Below are positions 27,856 to 36,488 of a DNA stretch of 64,000 nucleotides, in pieces. Made by a program: the position numbers and the translations under genes. The notes beneath the pieces were generated by a model, which was given only the letters and a program-made list of their open reading frames with translations, was not told the origin of the DNA and searched no databases. Each line of letters opens with the position of its first letter. Position 1 is the first letter of the stretch. This DNA comes from an uncultured Pelagibacteraceae bacterium (lineage in GTDB: Bacteria; Pseudomonadota; Alphaproteobacteria; Pelagibacterales; AG-422-B15): positions 252,036-316,035 of the forward strand of contig CACNSH010000001.1 of NCBI GenBank assembly GCA_902622985.1. Reading direction: 5' to 3'.

Positions 27856-28556
27856 TAATTGCTGGTCCTTAACATTTTATTTTCAATCAAGACGAGTCTG
27901 AATCTAATCAGTGATACTGTTACTAGAAATAAAAAACAAGCAATTGTCATTATAAATAATGGAATGAGCATACTTATATCAATACTTGGTGCAGAAAGTT
28001 TTGAAATTGAGGCAGGCTGATGCAAAGTATTCCACCAGTCCACTGAAAATTTAATTATTGGTATATTGATAAAACCTATTATTGCTAGTGCTGCTGATAT
28101 TTTTGAAGCAAGTTCCTTATTTGATATAGCCTGCCAAAGAAAGATATAAGCGATGTAAAGAAAAAATAATATTAACATAGAAGTTAGTCTTGCGTCCCAT
28201 ACCCACCATACACCCCATGTAGGCTTGCCCCATATACTTCCGGTTATCAATGACATTAAGGTAAACACCATTCCTACTTGAGCAATTGATCTTGCAACAA
28301 CATTAAAAAGAGGGTTTCGGGTTATGAACCAAAGAACACATGAACCAGCTAAAATTGAGTAAGTCATAAGTGCAAACCATGCAGAAGGAACATGAATATA
28401 CATAATTCTCATCGAGTCTCCTTGAATATAATCTGGAGGAGACTGAAAAAGTGAATAGTATAAACCTATAATAAATACAAAAATTGTTGCAAAAATTAAG
28501 TATGGATTTGCCGACTTGATAAGCTCAATATGATTATTATTAATTTTGATATACAT
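27855..28556 (-). CDS. ccmC: Heme handling protein CcmC
   Basis: CcmC places heme onto CcmE. The 233-residue membrane protein has six predicted helices and the WWD signature WGKPTWGVWWVWDARLT (about 111-127), with GDSMRIMYIHVPSAW (about 43-57) carrying a conserved histidine ligand region. It is 34 bases downstream of ccmB and overlaps ccmD. Confidence 0.96.
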   Translation of the reverse strand: MYIKINNNHIELIKSANPYLIFATIFVFIIGLYYSLFQSPPDYIQGDSMRIMYIHVPSAWFALMTYSILAGSCVLWFITRNPLFNVVARSIAQVGMVFTLMSLITGSIWGKPTWGVWWVWDARLTSMLILFFLYIAYIFLWQAISNKELASKISAALAIIGFINIPIIKFSVDWWNTLHQPASISKLSAPSIDISMLIPLFIMTIACFLFLVTVSLIRFRLVLIENKMLRTSN

Positions 28557-28590
28557 CTTCTATTATATATATAACGACTTGAGGCATTGC

Positions 28591-29214
28591 CTACTCTCCA
28601 TAAAGACGCAGACCATAAGCGGTTACATATATAGAGATAACAAAAGAAAGCATTGATAATCCTAATAGAATTGGCCAAGAACCTGCGTCTGAGCCAAAAA
28701 TAATAAAAGGCACAAATAGCGGTATCATTATAATTGTTTTCAAAAAAATTGTTCTTTTAGCACCGAGCGTTAGTGCGCTAACAAAATTCGCAATGAAAAC
28801 CATGCCAAATGAACCTATGAATAAGTTTATAAATATTTGAATAGTCTCTAAATAATCCAAATAAAATAGAAAACTCAATATTGGTAGGATTACTAAGAGT
28901 GGAAGGCAGTAAATAAACCAATGGGTAATATATTTGCTGATTACTAAATACTCTATCGTCTTGTTTTTCTGCATAATAATATCTAAATTACCATCTTCAT
29001 AATCAGCATTATAAATTCTATCAACAGTAATTATGATTGACAAAGCTAGTGCAATCCAAACTACACCTTTAAATAAAAGTTTAAGCTGATCACTTTGGGT
29101 ACCAAAAGCAAATGGAATTAATATTAAAATTAGTACAAAGAAAGATACTGTGAAAAAGAAATTAGCACTTGAATAAAACGATAATAATAGATCCCTTTTA
29201 ATTAAGTTTAACAT
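28591..29214 (-). CDS. ccmB: Heme ABC-type exporter membrane protein CcmB
   Basis: The permease partner of CcmA; the CcmAB ATPase drives release of holo-CcmE from CcmC. The 207-residue protein has about six hydrophobic segments and the start MLNLIKRDLLLSF typical of CcmB, and ENG-like motifs are not needed to identify it. It is 1 base after ccmA and precedes ccmC. Assignment rests on position, size and hydrophobic profile. Confidence 0.92.
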   Translation of the reverse strand: MLNLIKRDLLLSFYSSANFFFTVSFFVLILILIPFAFGTQSDQLKLLFKGVVWIALALSIIITVDRIYNADYEDGNLDIIMQKNKTIEYLVISKYITHWFIYCLPLLVILPILSFLFYLDYLETIQIFINLFIGSFGMVFIANFVSALTLGAKRTIFLKTIIMIPLFVPFIIFGSDAGSWPILLGLSMLSFVISIYVTAYGLRLYGE

Positions 29215-29215
29215 A

Positions 29216-29815
29216 TTAAATATTTATTTCCTTATGAAATTTTTTTGGCAAGTTAATATTAGAAGTAAGTATAACTATTCCCATATTTTCGTTAAACCGA
29301 TTAATTTTTTCTATTAGTGAGTTTGTGTTAACTTCATCAAGGTAAACAAACGGTTCATCTAAAAACCAAAATTCGTATTTATTATAGTTTAGTCTGTGGA
29401 GAGAAATACATTTTTTTTGACCATCACTTAATGAGCCAACATCTCTATTAATTAAATGATCCAGATTATCCTGTTCCAGTAGTTTCGCATGATCAAGAGT
29501 TTCATTAAAGATAATATCCCATAGCTCTAAATTTTTTTTTATTGAAAGATTATCTTTAAGAGAGTTCTTTTGGCCAATGAGGTTAAACTTATTATTATAT
29601 GAATTGTCCTCAAGTATACTAAGATCATTTAATGATACTTTACCCTGATAGGACGTGATAAAATTGGATAAAATTCTTAAGAGGGTAGTTTTACCAGAAC
29701 CATTTCGTCCTTTTACAACCAATGTTTCACCAGATTTAATAGTAAGACTAACATTATTGAGAACTTTGCTTTCTCCTCTTTTACAGCTCAAATCCTCAAT
29801 TTTTAGTTCGTTCAT
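29216..29815 (-). CDS. ccmA: Heme ABC-type exporter ATPase CcmA
   Basis: The ATPase of the CcmAB complex. The 199-residue protein has Walker A GRNGSGKTT (36-44), the ABC signature SDGQKK (about 130-135) with an Asp where Gly is common, and Walker B WFLDEP (about 151-156). Small size without extra domains fits CcmA. It is the first gene of the ccm operon, divergent from acnA 59 bases away. The same acnA/ccm neighbourhood occurs in other alphaproteobacteria. Confidence 0.95.
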   Translation of the reverse strand: MNELKIEDLSCKRGESKVLNNVSLTIKSGETLVVKGRNGSGKTTLLRILSNFITSYQGKVSLNDLSILEDNSYNNKFNLIGQKNSLKDNLSIKKNLELWDIIFNETLDHAKLLEQDNLDHLINRDVGSLSDGQKKCISLHRLNYNKYEFWFLDEPFVYLDEVNTNSLIEKINRFNENMGIVILTSNINLPKKFHKEINI

Positions 29816-29828
29816 AATAAACTTTATG

Positions 29829-29856
29829 TTGATAGCTTGTTAAATTAGTCTAAATA
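29829..29856 (+). promoter_or_regulatory. Possible acnA promoter
   Basis: In the 59-base gap between divergent ccmA and acnA, TTGATA (29829-29834) lies 16 bases before TAAATA (29851-29856) on the plus strand, ending 18 bases before the acnA ATG. Both boxes are one or two mismatches from consensus. In DNA this AT-rich such matches are common, so support is weak. Confidence 0.3.
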
Positions 29857-29874
29857 TAGCAGCAGTAAACCTCT

Positions 29875-32556
29875 ATGTACGACAGCTTTAAGACAAAAAA
29901 AACACTAAAAATAGGAAAAAAAACCTACACCTATTTCAGCTTCAAAGCTGCTGAAAAAAATGGTCTTAAAAACATCTCTTCATTGCCATTTTCAATAAAA
30001 GTACTCTTGGAAAATCTTATAAGAAACGAGGATGGCACTACTGTCAGTGTGGATGACATCAAAGATTTTGATAACTGGAAAACTAATAAAAAAATTAATA
30101 GAGAAATCAATTTTAGACCTGCGAGAGTCTTAATGCAAGATTTTACAGGTGTACCAGCGGTTGTTGACCTTGCATCTATGAGGTCTGCAATTATGAGTGA
30201 AAAAGGTGACCCTAAAAAAGTAAATCCTTTATCGCCAGTTGATCTAGTAATAGATCACTCTGTGATGGTTGATAAGTACGGCTCAGCAACTTCCTACAAA
30301 GCGAATGTAGATTTAGAATATAAAAGAAACATTGAAAGATATGAATTCTTGAGATGGGGGCAAAAATCCTTTAACAACTTTCGTGTTGTACCACCTGGTA
30401 CAGGTATTTGCCACCAGGTAAATCTGGAATATCTTGCCAAGACTGTTTGGTCTGAGAGGAAAAAAATTAAAAATAGAAATTTGAATTTAGCTTATCCAGA
30501 CACTGTGGTTGGAACAGACAGCCATACGACTATGATAAATGGTTTATCTGTGCTTGGATGGGGAGTAGGCGGAATAGAAGCTGAGGCTGCGATGTTAGGC
30601 CAGCCAATTTCAATGGTCGTTCCAGAAGTTATAGGATTTGAGATAAAAGGAAAAATAAAGGAAGGTATCACGGCCACTGATCTGGTTTTAACAATCACTG
30701 AACAGTTAAGACAAAAAGGGGTTGTAGGAAAGTTTGTAGAATTTTATGGCGCTGGCCTTAAAGAGTTATCAGTTCCTGATAGGGCAACAATTTCAAATAT
30801 GGCTCCTGAATATGGTGCGACTTGTGGTTTTTTTCCGGTCGATGAAGAAACAATTAAATTTCTGAAAGTTAGCGGTAGATCCTCCGAAGAAATTAAACTT
30901 GTCGAAAAATACGCAAAAGCTCAAAATTTATGGGAAGACTACAAAAAAAGCAAAAGAGTTTACACAGAAACTATGCAATTAGATTTATCTAATATCGAAC
31001 CAAGTTTAGCTGGTCCAAAGCGACCACAAGATAAAATATTATTATCAAACGTATCTGATACATTTATAAAATCTTTTGAAAAAGAGTTTGGTAAAAAAAA
31101 TATTGACAACCCCATACATGTTAAAGATGAAAAATTTCAAATTGATAATGGGCATGTCGCTATTGCAGCTATTACAAGTTGCACCAATACCTCCAATCCT
31201 AGTGTAATGATTGGGGCTGGAATTCTTGCACAAAAAGCGATTAAGATGGGGCTTAAAAGCAAGCCTTGGGTAAAAACATCTTTAGCCCCGGGATCAAAAG
31301 TAGTGACTGATTACTTAATGAAATCAGGACTACAAGAATATCTTGATAAACTTGGTTTTAATTTGGTTGGCTTTGGTTGTACAACATGTATTGGAAATTC
31401 TGGCCCACTCGATGAGAATATTTCTGACGCTATCACAAAAAATGACTTAATTGTAAGTGGTGTTTTATCAGGTAATAGGAATTTCGAAGGTAGAATTAAT
31501 CCTTTCGTAAAGGCTAACTATCTCGCATCACCTCCTCTTGTTGTTGCCTATGCCTTGGCCGGTTCAACCAAGATTAACTTAACAAAGGATCCACTAGGTT
31601 ATGGAAAAAACAACCAACCTGTTTATCTAAAAGATATTTGGCCAAAATCAAAAGAGATAAAAATGGTAATGAACAAAATTATTAATTCAAATTTATATAA
31701 GCAACGTTACAAGAATGTTTTTAAAGGTGACAAGAAATGGAATACAGTAAAATCTCCAAGTGGTTTAACGTACAAATGGAATAAAAAATCTACCTACGTA
31801 CAACATCCACCATTTTTTAAAAATTCAGAATTAAATAGTATCTCTGACATTAAAGGTGCGAATATTCTAGGAATATTTGGTGACTCTGTAACAACAGACC
31901 ACATCAGCCCTGCTGGAGCCATTAAGGAAGATAGTCCTGCCGGTGATTATCTTAAATCAAAGAAAATAAAAAAAATTGATTTTAATTCATTTGGCGCAAG
32001 AAGGGGAAATCATGAGATAATGATGAGGGGTACTTTTGCAAATATTAGAATAAAAAATGAAATGTTAGATAATATTGAAGGTGGATATACCATTCATTAT
32101 CCATCTAAAAAACAAATGTCAATTTATGACGCTTCAATTAAATACAATAAATCAAAAACACCATTAGTAGTCATTGCGGGAAAAGATTATGGAATGGGCT
32201 CATCAAGAGACTGGGCAGCAAAAGGAACAAATTTGCTTGGTGTTAAAGCGGTAATTGCTGAGTCTTATGAAAGAATTCATAGATCTAACTTAATCGGAAT
32301 GGGAGTACTCCCTTTTGTATTCAAAGATGGTGAGAATAGAAAATCTTTAAAATTAGAAGGCCCAGAAAAAATAACAATAAGTGGGATCAAAGATAATTTA
32401 AAACCTCAATCTTTTTATAATGCAATGATAGTTTATAAAAATGGTAAAAATATAACCACTGAGATAAAACTATTAGTAAATACATCTACAGAAGTAGAAT
32501 ACCTCTACAGCGGAGGCATTCTACAATATGTTTTAAAAGAATTAGTAAATTCTTAA
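29875..32556 (+). CDS. acnA: Aconitate hydratase A
   Basis: Interconverts citrate and isocitrate in the TCA cycle. The 893-residue protein is the AcnA/IRP1 type: VPAVVDLASMR (about 93-103), GTDSHTTMINGL, the 4Fe-4S cysteines Cys436 (SCTNTSNPS), Cys502 and Cys505 (GCTTCIGNSGP), and the swivel-domain GMGSSRDWAAKG motif (about 778-789). Length is standard. It is monocistronic by layout, divergent from ccm and convergent with a small secreted-protein gene 6 bases beyond its stop. Confidence 0.98.
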   Translation: MYDSFKTKKTLKIGKKTYTYFSFKAAEKNGLKNISSLPFSIKVLLENLIRNEDGTTVSVDDIKDFDNWKTNKKINREINFRPARVLMQDFTGVPAVVDLASMRSAIMSEKGDPKKVNPLSPVDLVIDHSVMVDKYGSATSYKANVDLEYKRNIERYEFLRWGQKSFNNFRVVPPGTGICHQVNLEYLAKTVWSERKKIKNRNLNLAYPDTVVGTDSHTTMINGLSVLGWGVGGIEAEAAMLGQPISMVVPEVIGFEIKGKIKEGITATDLVLTITEQLRQKGVVGKFVEFYGAGLKELSVPDRATISNMAPEYGATCGFFPVDEETIKFLKVSGRSSEEIKLVEKYAKAQNLWEDYKKSKRVYTETMQLDLSNIEPSLAGPKRPQDKILLSNVSDTFIKSFEKEFGKKNIDNPIHVKDEKFQIDNGHVAIAAITSCTNTSNPSVMIGAGILAQKAIKMGLKSKPWVKTSLAPGSKVVTDYLMKSGLQEYLDKLGFNLVGFGCTTCIGNSGPLDENISDAITKNDLIVSGVLSGNRNFEGRINPFVKANYLASPPLVVAYALAGSTKINLTKDPLGYGKNNQPVYLKDIWPKSKEIKMVMNKIINSNLYKQRYKNVFKGDKKWNTVKSPSGLTYKWNKKSTYVQHPPFFKNSELNSISDIKGANILGIFGDSVTTDHISPAGAIKEDSPAGDYLKSKKIKKIDFNSFGARRGNHEIMMRGTFANIRIKNEMLDNIEGGYTIHYPSKKQMSIYDASIKYNKSKTPLVVIAGKDYGMGSSRDWAAKGTNLLGVKAVIAESYERIHRSNLIGMGVLPFVFKDGENRKSLKLEGPEKITISGIKDNLKPQSFYNAMIVYKNGKNITTEIKLLVNTSTEVEYLYSGGILQYVLKELVNS

Positions 32557-32562
32557 ACCCAA

Positions 32563-33192
32563 TTAGGATTTATAATTTGACAGAATTTGACTAAGGTCAC
32601 TTGAACCCTGACCATTTACAGTATTTCTAATTGCTTTAAAAATTTGATCAGATGCTGATGCAAAATCACCATCACTTATACTGTAGTTTTGTCTATGCAA
32701 TGTAAAATTTACTTCGACACAGATTTCGTCACAATCTGTATAAAAAAAAGTATAAAAAGGGTTAATTTCACCGATCACTGAGCATGTTTCTTCAAAATTT
32801 CCAGAGCCTCTGGAGTCAATATTTGAGGTTGTCACATCAGCATCAGTAATCCATCCTGCATCACAAGCATAGAATGATTTTCTATATGAAGTCTCTTCTG
32901 ATTTTGAACCCAAGACTGCATAATTAATTCCATCAAAATTAAAAGCATTGTCGGTAGGGCCAACTTCTTCAGGAACTAAAGTTGCATATACGTAGAAATT
33001 TCCTGATGGAACACTACCAGATTTTTCCAAATCATATACTTTCCAATTGCCTGGTAAAATTGGAAGATCATTTTGATTATAAGCATTCTTTATTTCGCCA
33101 TTATAAAAAACTTGTTCGTTTAGTTCTGTAGCATTACTAAATGAAATTGACATTAACAGTAGAGATAGAGAGATAATAATATTTTTAAACAT
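32563..33192 (-). CDS. Secreted protein of unknown function
   Basis: Not recognised. The 209-residue precursor has a clear signal peptide (1-21, ending SNA), a NWKVYDLEKSG segment (about 49-59), and four cysteines that could form disulfides (around 109, 136, 154 and 158). The overall pattern suggests a periplasmic beta-rich domain. It is convergent with acnA and lies 68 bases downstream of htpG on the same strand, with its own likely -10 box. No assignment of function is justified. Confidence 0.7.
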   Translation of the reverse strand: MFKNIIISLSLLLMSISFSNATELNEQVFYNGEIKNAYNQNDLPILPGNWKVYDLEKSGSVPSGNFYVYATLVPEEVGPTDNAFNFDGINYAVLGSKSEETSYRKSFYACDAGWITDADVTTSNIDSRGSGNFEETCSVIGEINPFYTFFYTDCDEICVEVNFTLHRQNYSISDGDFASASDQIFKAIRNTVNGQGSSDLSQILSNYKS

Positions 33193-33210
33193 ACTTTTTC
33201 CTTTTGTTTG

Positions 33211-33225
33211 AGTATAAATTATACT
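33211..33225 (-). promoter_or_regulatory. Inverted repeat containing a TATAAT box upstream of the secreted-protein gene
   Basis: The 15-base sequence AGTATAAATTATACT has perfect 7-base arms around one central base. On the minus strand it contains TATAAT (33223-33218), whose start site would lie about 19 bases before the ATG at 33192. No good -35 box is at 17 bases. It may be a promoter core overlapped by an operator. Confidence 0.4.
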
Positions 33226-33260
33226 TCAAAATAAACATTAAAATAGTACTAATTTCAGAT

Positions 33261-35147
33261 CTAATTTTCAATTGCACTATAAATTGTATTTATCAATTTT
33301 TTTGAAAACTCAATTGGATCCGATGGTTTTTCACCATCGAGAATTTTTGATTGTTCGTATAACAAAATAGAAATATTTTCTACTTCTCCAATCTTATTCT
33401 TATCTTTGCTCATTTTAGATAGCTTTTTTATGAGTTTGTGATTTGGATTTATTTCCATAACCTTTAATGATAAACCTTGATTGAGTTGATTATGCTGTTG
33501 AAGAATCTTTTCGAGTTGTGGGTCCATTGCTCCTTCATCACTAACTAAGCATACCGCACTATCAGTAAGCCTTGATGAAATTCTGACATCTTTTACTTTA
33601 TCTTTTAATTTTTCTTTTAATAAATTTATAAGAGGTTCTGTAGACTTATTTTCCTTACTGCCTTTTTTTTCACCATCAATTTTTTCAAGATCATCAGCGC
33701 CTCTTGTCACTGATTTTAAATTTTTCTCAAGATACGAAGGAGTTGATGATGTCCAAAAACTATCTACAGGATCATCTAATATCAAAACATTGATATCTCT
33801 TGACTTGTAGCCCTCTAAGCTTGGATTGTTAATTATATTTTCATACTTATCTCCTGTCATAAAATAAATATCTTTTTGCTTTTTTCCCATTGACTCTATG
33901 TACTCGTTCAATGTTATCAGTTTGCTAGACTTGGAGTTTTTAAATAATGAAATTTCTAAGATTGCATCTTTTCTTTCAAAATCCTCATAAATACCCTCTT
34001 TAAGAACTGGGCCAAAATTTTCCCAAAATTTTTCATATGGCTCTCTATCCTTATCTAATTTCTTTTTTAGGTCAGATATTGTTCGTTTTACCAGAGATGA
34101 CCTAATTTTTGTAACTACGGGATTATTTTGAAGCATTTCACGACTAATATTTAATGGCAGGTCTTCCGAGTCAATTACGCCACGAAGGAAGCGAAGATAG
34201 GGAGGAATAAGTTCAGGACAATTATCAGTAATAAATACTCTTTTGACGTAAAGTTTTAATCTATTTTCTCTAGCAGGGTCATATAAATCAAAAGGCTTTG
34301 TTGATGGAATAAAATTCAAAACTGTGTACTCAATTTTACCTTCAGCTTTGTAGTGTGATGTCATCCAAGGATCATCGAACATTTGTCCTGTATGATTATA
34401 AAACTCTTTATATTGCTCTGCTGAAATTTTGTTTTTAGGTCTTGTCCAAATAGCTGATGCAGAATTAACCGGCTCCAAACTTTCATCTTTTTTTTCAGAA
34501 CCATCACTAATATAAATCGGAATACTTATATGATCAGAATACCTTCTAATTATATTTTGAATTCTATCTTTATCTAAATATTCTTTTGAGTCCTTTGTTA
34601 AAGTTAGTTCAATTGTTGTTCCTCTATTTGAAGCAAGAAGACTTGGATCTTCGGTTTCCTCAATTGTAAAACTGCTTTCTCCATCAGAAGTCCATATCCA
34701 TATCTTATTTTCTCCAGCTTTTCGTGTAATAACTTTAGTTTGGGAAGCAACCATAAAAGCTGAATAGAATCCAACACCAAATTGGCCAATAAGAGATAAG
34801 TCTTTAGTTTTTGACTCAGACAATTCTTTCAAAAAATGGGCGGTACCGGAACGAGCGATGGTTCCTAGATTTGATACGAGATCTTTTTTATTCATACCAA
34901 CTCCGTTATCAGAAATTGATATCAAATTATTCTTTTTATCAATTGCAATCTGTATTTTAAAATTTGGATCATCTTTGATTAACTTTTCTTTTGTATTAGC
35001 CAAATATCTAAGTTTATCACATGCGTCTGAGGCATTGGAGACAAGCTCTCTTACGAATACTTCTTTTTCTGAATAAACAGAATTGATCATTAATTTCAGC
35101 AGCTGGCTGACTTCTGTTTGGAACTCCAATTTTTCTGATTTAGGCAT
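33261..35147 (-). CDS. htpG: Hsp90-family chaperone HtpG
   Basis: The bacterial Hsp90 homologue, an ATP-driven chaperone. From the ATG at 35147 the protein is 628 residues. The N-terminal GHKL ATPase motifs are present: ELVSNASDACDKLRY, ISDNGVGM, GTIARSGT and GQFGVGFYSAFM. The middle domain has the RGVIDSEDLPLNISRE block. A TTG at 35162 is in frame, but it overlaps the GAGAG Shine-Dalgarno of the ATG, so the ATG is favoured. Divergent from the DUF2794 gene. Confidence 0.96.
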   Translation of the reverse strand: MPKSEKLEFQTEVSQLLKLMINSVYSEKEVFVRELVSNASDACDKLRYLANTKEKLIKDDPNFKIQIAIDKKNNLISISDNGVGMNKKDLVSNLGTIARSGTAHFLKELSESKTKDLSLIGQFGVGFYSAFMVASQTKVITRKAGENKIWIWTSDGESSFTIEETEDPSLLASNRGTTIELTLTKDSKEYLDKDRIQNIIRRYSDHISIPIYISDGSEKKDESLEPVNSASAIWTRPKNKISAEQYKEFYNHTGQMFDDPWMTSHYKAEGKIEYTVLNFIPSTKPFDLYDPARENRLKLYVKRVFITDNCPELIPPYLRFLRGVIDSEDLPLNISREMLQNNPVVTKIRSSLVKRTISDLKKKLDKDREPYEKFWENFGPVLKEGIYEDFERKDAILEISLFKNSKSSKLITLNEYIESMGKKQKDIYFMTGDKYENIINNPSLEGYKSRDINVLILDDPVDSFWTSSTPSYLEKNLKSVTRGADDLEKIDGEKKGSKENKSTEPLINLLKEKLKDKVKDVRISSRLTDSAVCLVSDEGAMDPQLEKILQQHNQLNQGLSLKVMEINPNHKLIKKLSKMSKDKNKIGEVENISILLYEQSKILDGEKPSDPIEFSKKLINTIYSAIEN

Positions 35148-35276
35148 AATATTTACTCTCAAAAACTATATTGGAATTATCCATCGAAATTCAAGGCAAT
35201 TTAAGTGAAGTTATCTCGAAAATTTTCCCTATTTTCAGTGTTTTTTGCATGTTTTTCAAGATATCATAAGGTAACA

Positions 35277-35630
35277 ATGACAATACATTACATCAGTACC
35301 GGTCAAACCTTCAAAAGCTCTAGTCGATCAAGAAATAAATTTACGAGTTTCCATAAAACCGAGCTTAATCTGATACTTGCAGTGTACGCACAAAAAGTCA
35401 GCCAAGGACATTGGAAAGACTATGCAATAGATCACGGTAAATACACTGCAGTCTTTTCAATTTATCGAAACACTTTCGAAAATGCTTTTTTAAAAATAAT
35501 TAAAAATAAAAATAAGGGAAAGCGTATAACATTTACGTTAATCGATTTTAATAACAAAAAAATCAAGGCAAGTGAGGACCTATTAGATATTACTCGATAC
35601 CTTAAAGTTTCTGTAAAACGTATAGCCTGA
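35277..35630 (+). CDS. DUF2794 domain protein
   Basis: Matches the alphaproteobacterial DUF2794 family: F-x-K-T-E-L-N-L-I-L-x-V-Y (about 28-40) and the GHWKDYAIDHGKYTAVFSIYR block (about 47-67) follow the family pattern. Function is unknown. I chose the ATG at 35277 (117 residues) because AAGG lies six bases upstream and homologues are about this long; a GTG at 35205 would add 24 residues. It is convergent with the BI-1 gene, 2 bases apart. Confidence 0.82.
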   Translation: MTIHYISTGQTFKSSSRSRNKFTSFHKTELNLILAVYAQKVSQGHWKDYAIDHGKYTAVFSIYRNTFENAFLKIIKNKNKGKRITFTLIDFNNKKIKASEDLLDITRYLKVSVKRIA

Positions 35631-35632
35631 TC

Positions 35633-36367
35633 TTATCTTCTTTGGCCGAAAAGTCTTAACAACATTATAAATAGATTTATAAAATCTAAATAAAGTGTTA
35701 ATGCACCCATAATAGCTTTCTTTGCAGCGACTTCACCGCTGTCATATGCCATATACATATTTTTTATCTTTTGAGTATCGTAGGCTGTCAAGCCAACAAA
35801 AATTAGAACTCCAAGAATAGATATTCCGTAATACAATGCAGGTGATTGCATGAAGATATTTACAATTGATGCAATTATAATTCCAATCAGTCCCATAAAT
35901 AGAAATGATCCAAAATTAGTTAAATCTCTTTTTGTTGTATAACCATATATACTCATTGCACCAAATGTACTTGCAGTTATAAAAAATACTCTTGCGATAC
36001 TAGCGCCTGTATAAGTTAGAAAAATTGTAGAGAGAGATAAACCCATTAAAAATGCAAATACCCAAAACATTGTCTGTGCTCGCGAAGCAGACATTCCTTG
36101 TATTCCAAAACTCATATACATAACAATTCCAAGAGGTGCTAATGCAACCACCCACATCATTGGTCCTGTATAAAGTGTAACACCTAAGTTGGTTAGACCA
36201 ACAATTTCTCCTGTTGGACCCATTACAGCTGTTGCCTGAAATAACATATACGCAACTAATCCTGTTAAAGCTAAACCTGATGCCATGTAATTGTAAACAC
36301 TTAACATGTATTGTCTTAAGCCAGCGTCTATTGCAGGTGATGACTGAGCTCTAGTTTGATATTCCAT
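35633..36367 (-). CDS. Bax inhibitor-1/YccA family membrane protein
   Basis: A 244-residue inner-membrane protein with seven hydrophobic segments after a short polar start. The Ala/Gly-rich helices, the SALTAYDTQKIK-like segment (LTAYDTQKIKNMY, about 193-205) and the C-terminal LYLDFINLFIMLLRLFG block are typical of the BI-1 (UPF0005) family. Members include calcium-leak channels and E. coli YccA, which modulates FtsH. The specific role here is unknown. It is convergent with DUF2794 and divergent from the epimerase operon. Confidence 0.9.
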   Translation of the reverse strand: MEYQTRAQSSPAIDAGLRQYMLSVYNYMASGLALTGLVAYMLFQATAVMGPTGEIVGLTNLGVTLYTGPMMWVVALAPLGIVMYMSFGIQGMSASRAQTMFWVFAFLMGLSLSTIFLTYTGASIARVFFITASTFGAMSIYGYTTKRDLTNFGSFLFMGLIGIIIASIVNIFMQSPALYYGISILGVLIFVGLTAYDTQKIKNMYMAYDSGEVAAKKAIMGALTLYLDFINLFIMLLRLFGQRR

Positions 36368-36454
36368 ATAGAAAAACCTCTTGTATTATTTGTTAACTGT
36401 ATTTTAATACATAATTATAAATAGGATCAATACAAGTTATTAATTGTTATGATT

Positions 36455-36474
36455 TTATTGAGTTATTTCAATAA
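36455..36474. other. Perfect hairpin just upstream of the epimerase operon start
   Basis: TTATTGA (36455-36461) and TCAATAA (36468-36474) are perfect 7-base arms around GTTATT, directly before the AGGAGAATAGG Shine-Dalgarno of the gene at 36489. It may be an operator or a 5'-UTR hairpin in the 121-base divergent gap; all-AT pairing makes a strong RNA structure doubtful. Confidence 0.4.
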
Positions 36475-36488
36475 GATAGGAGAATAGG

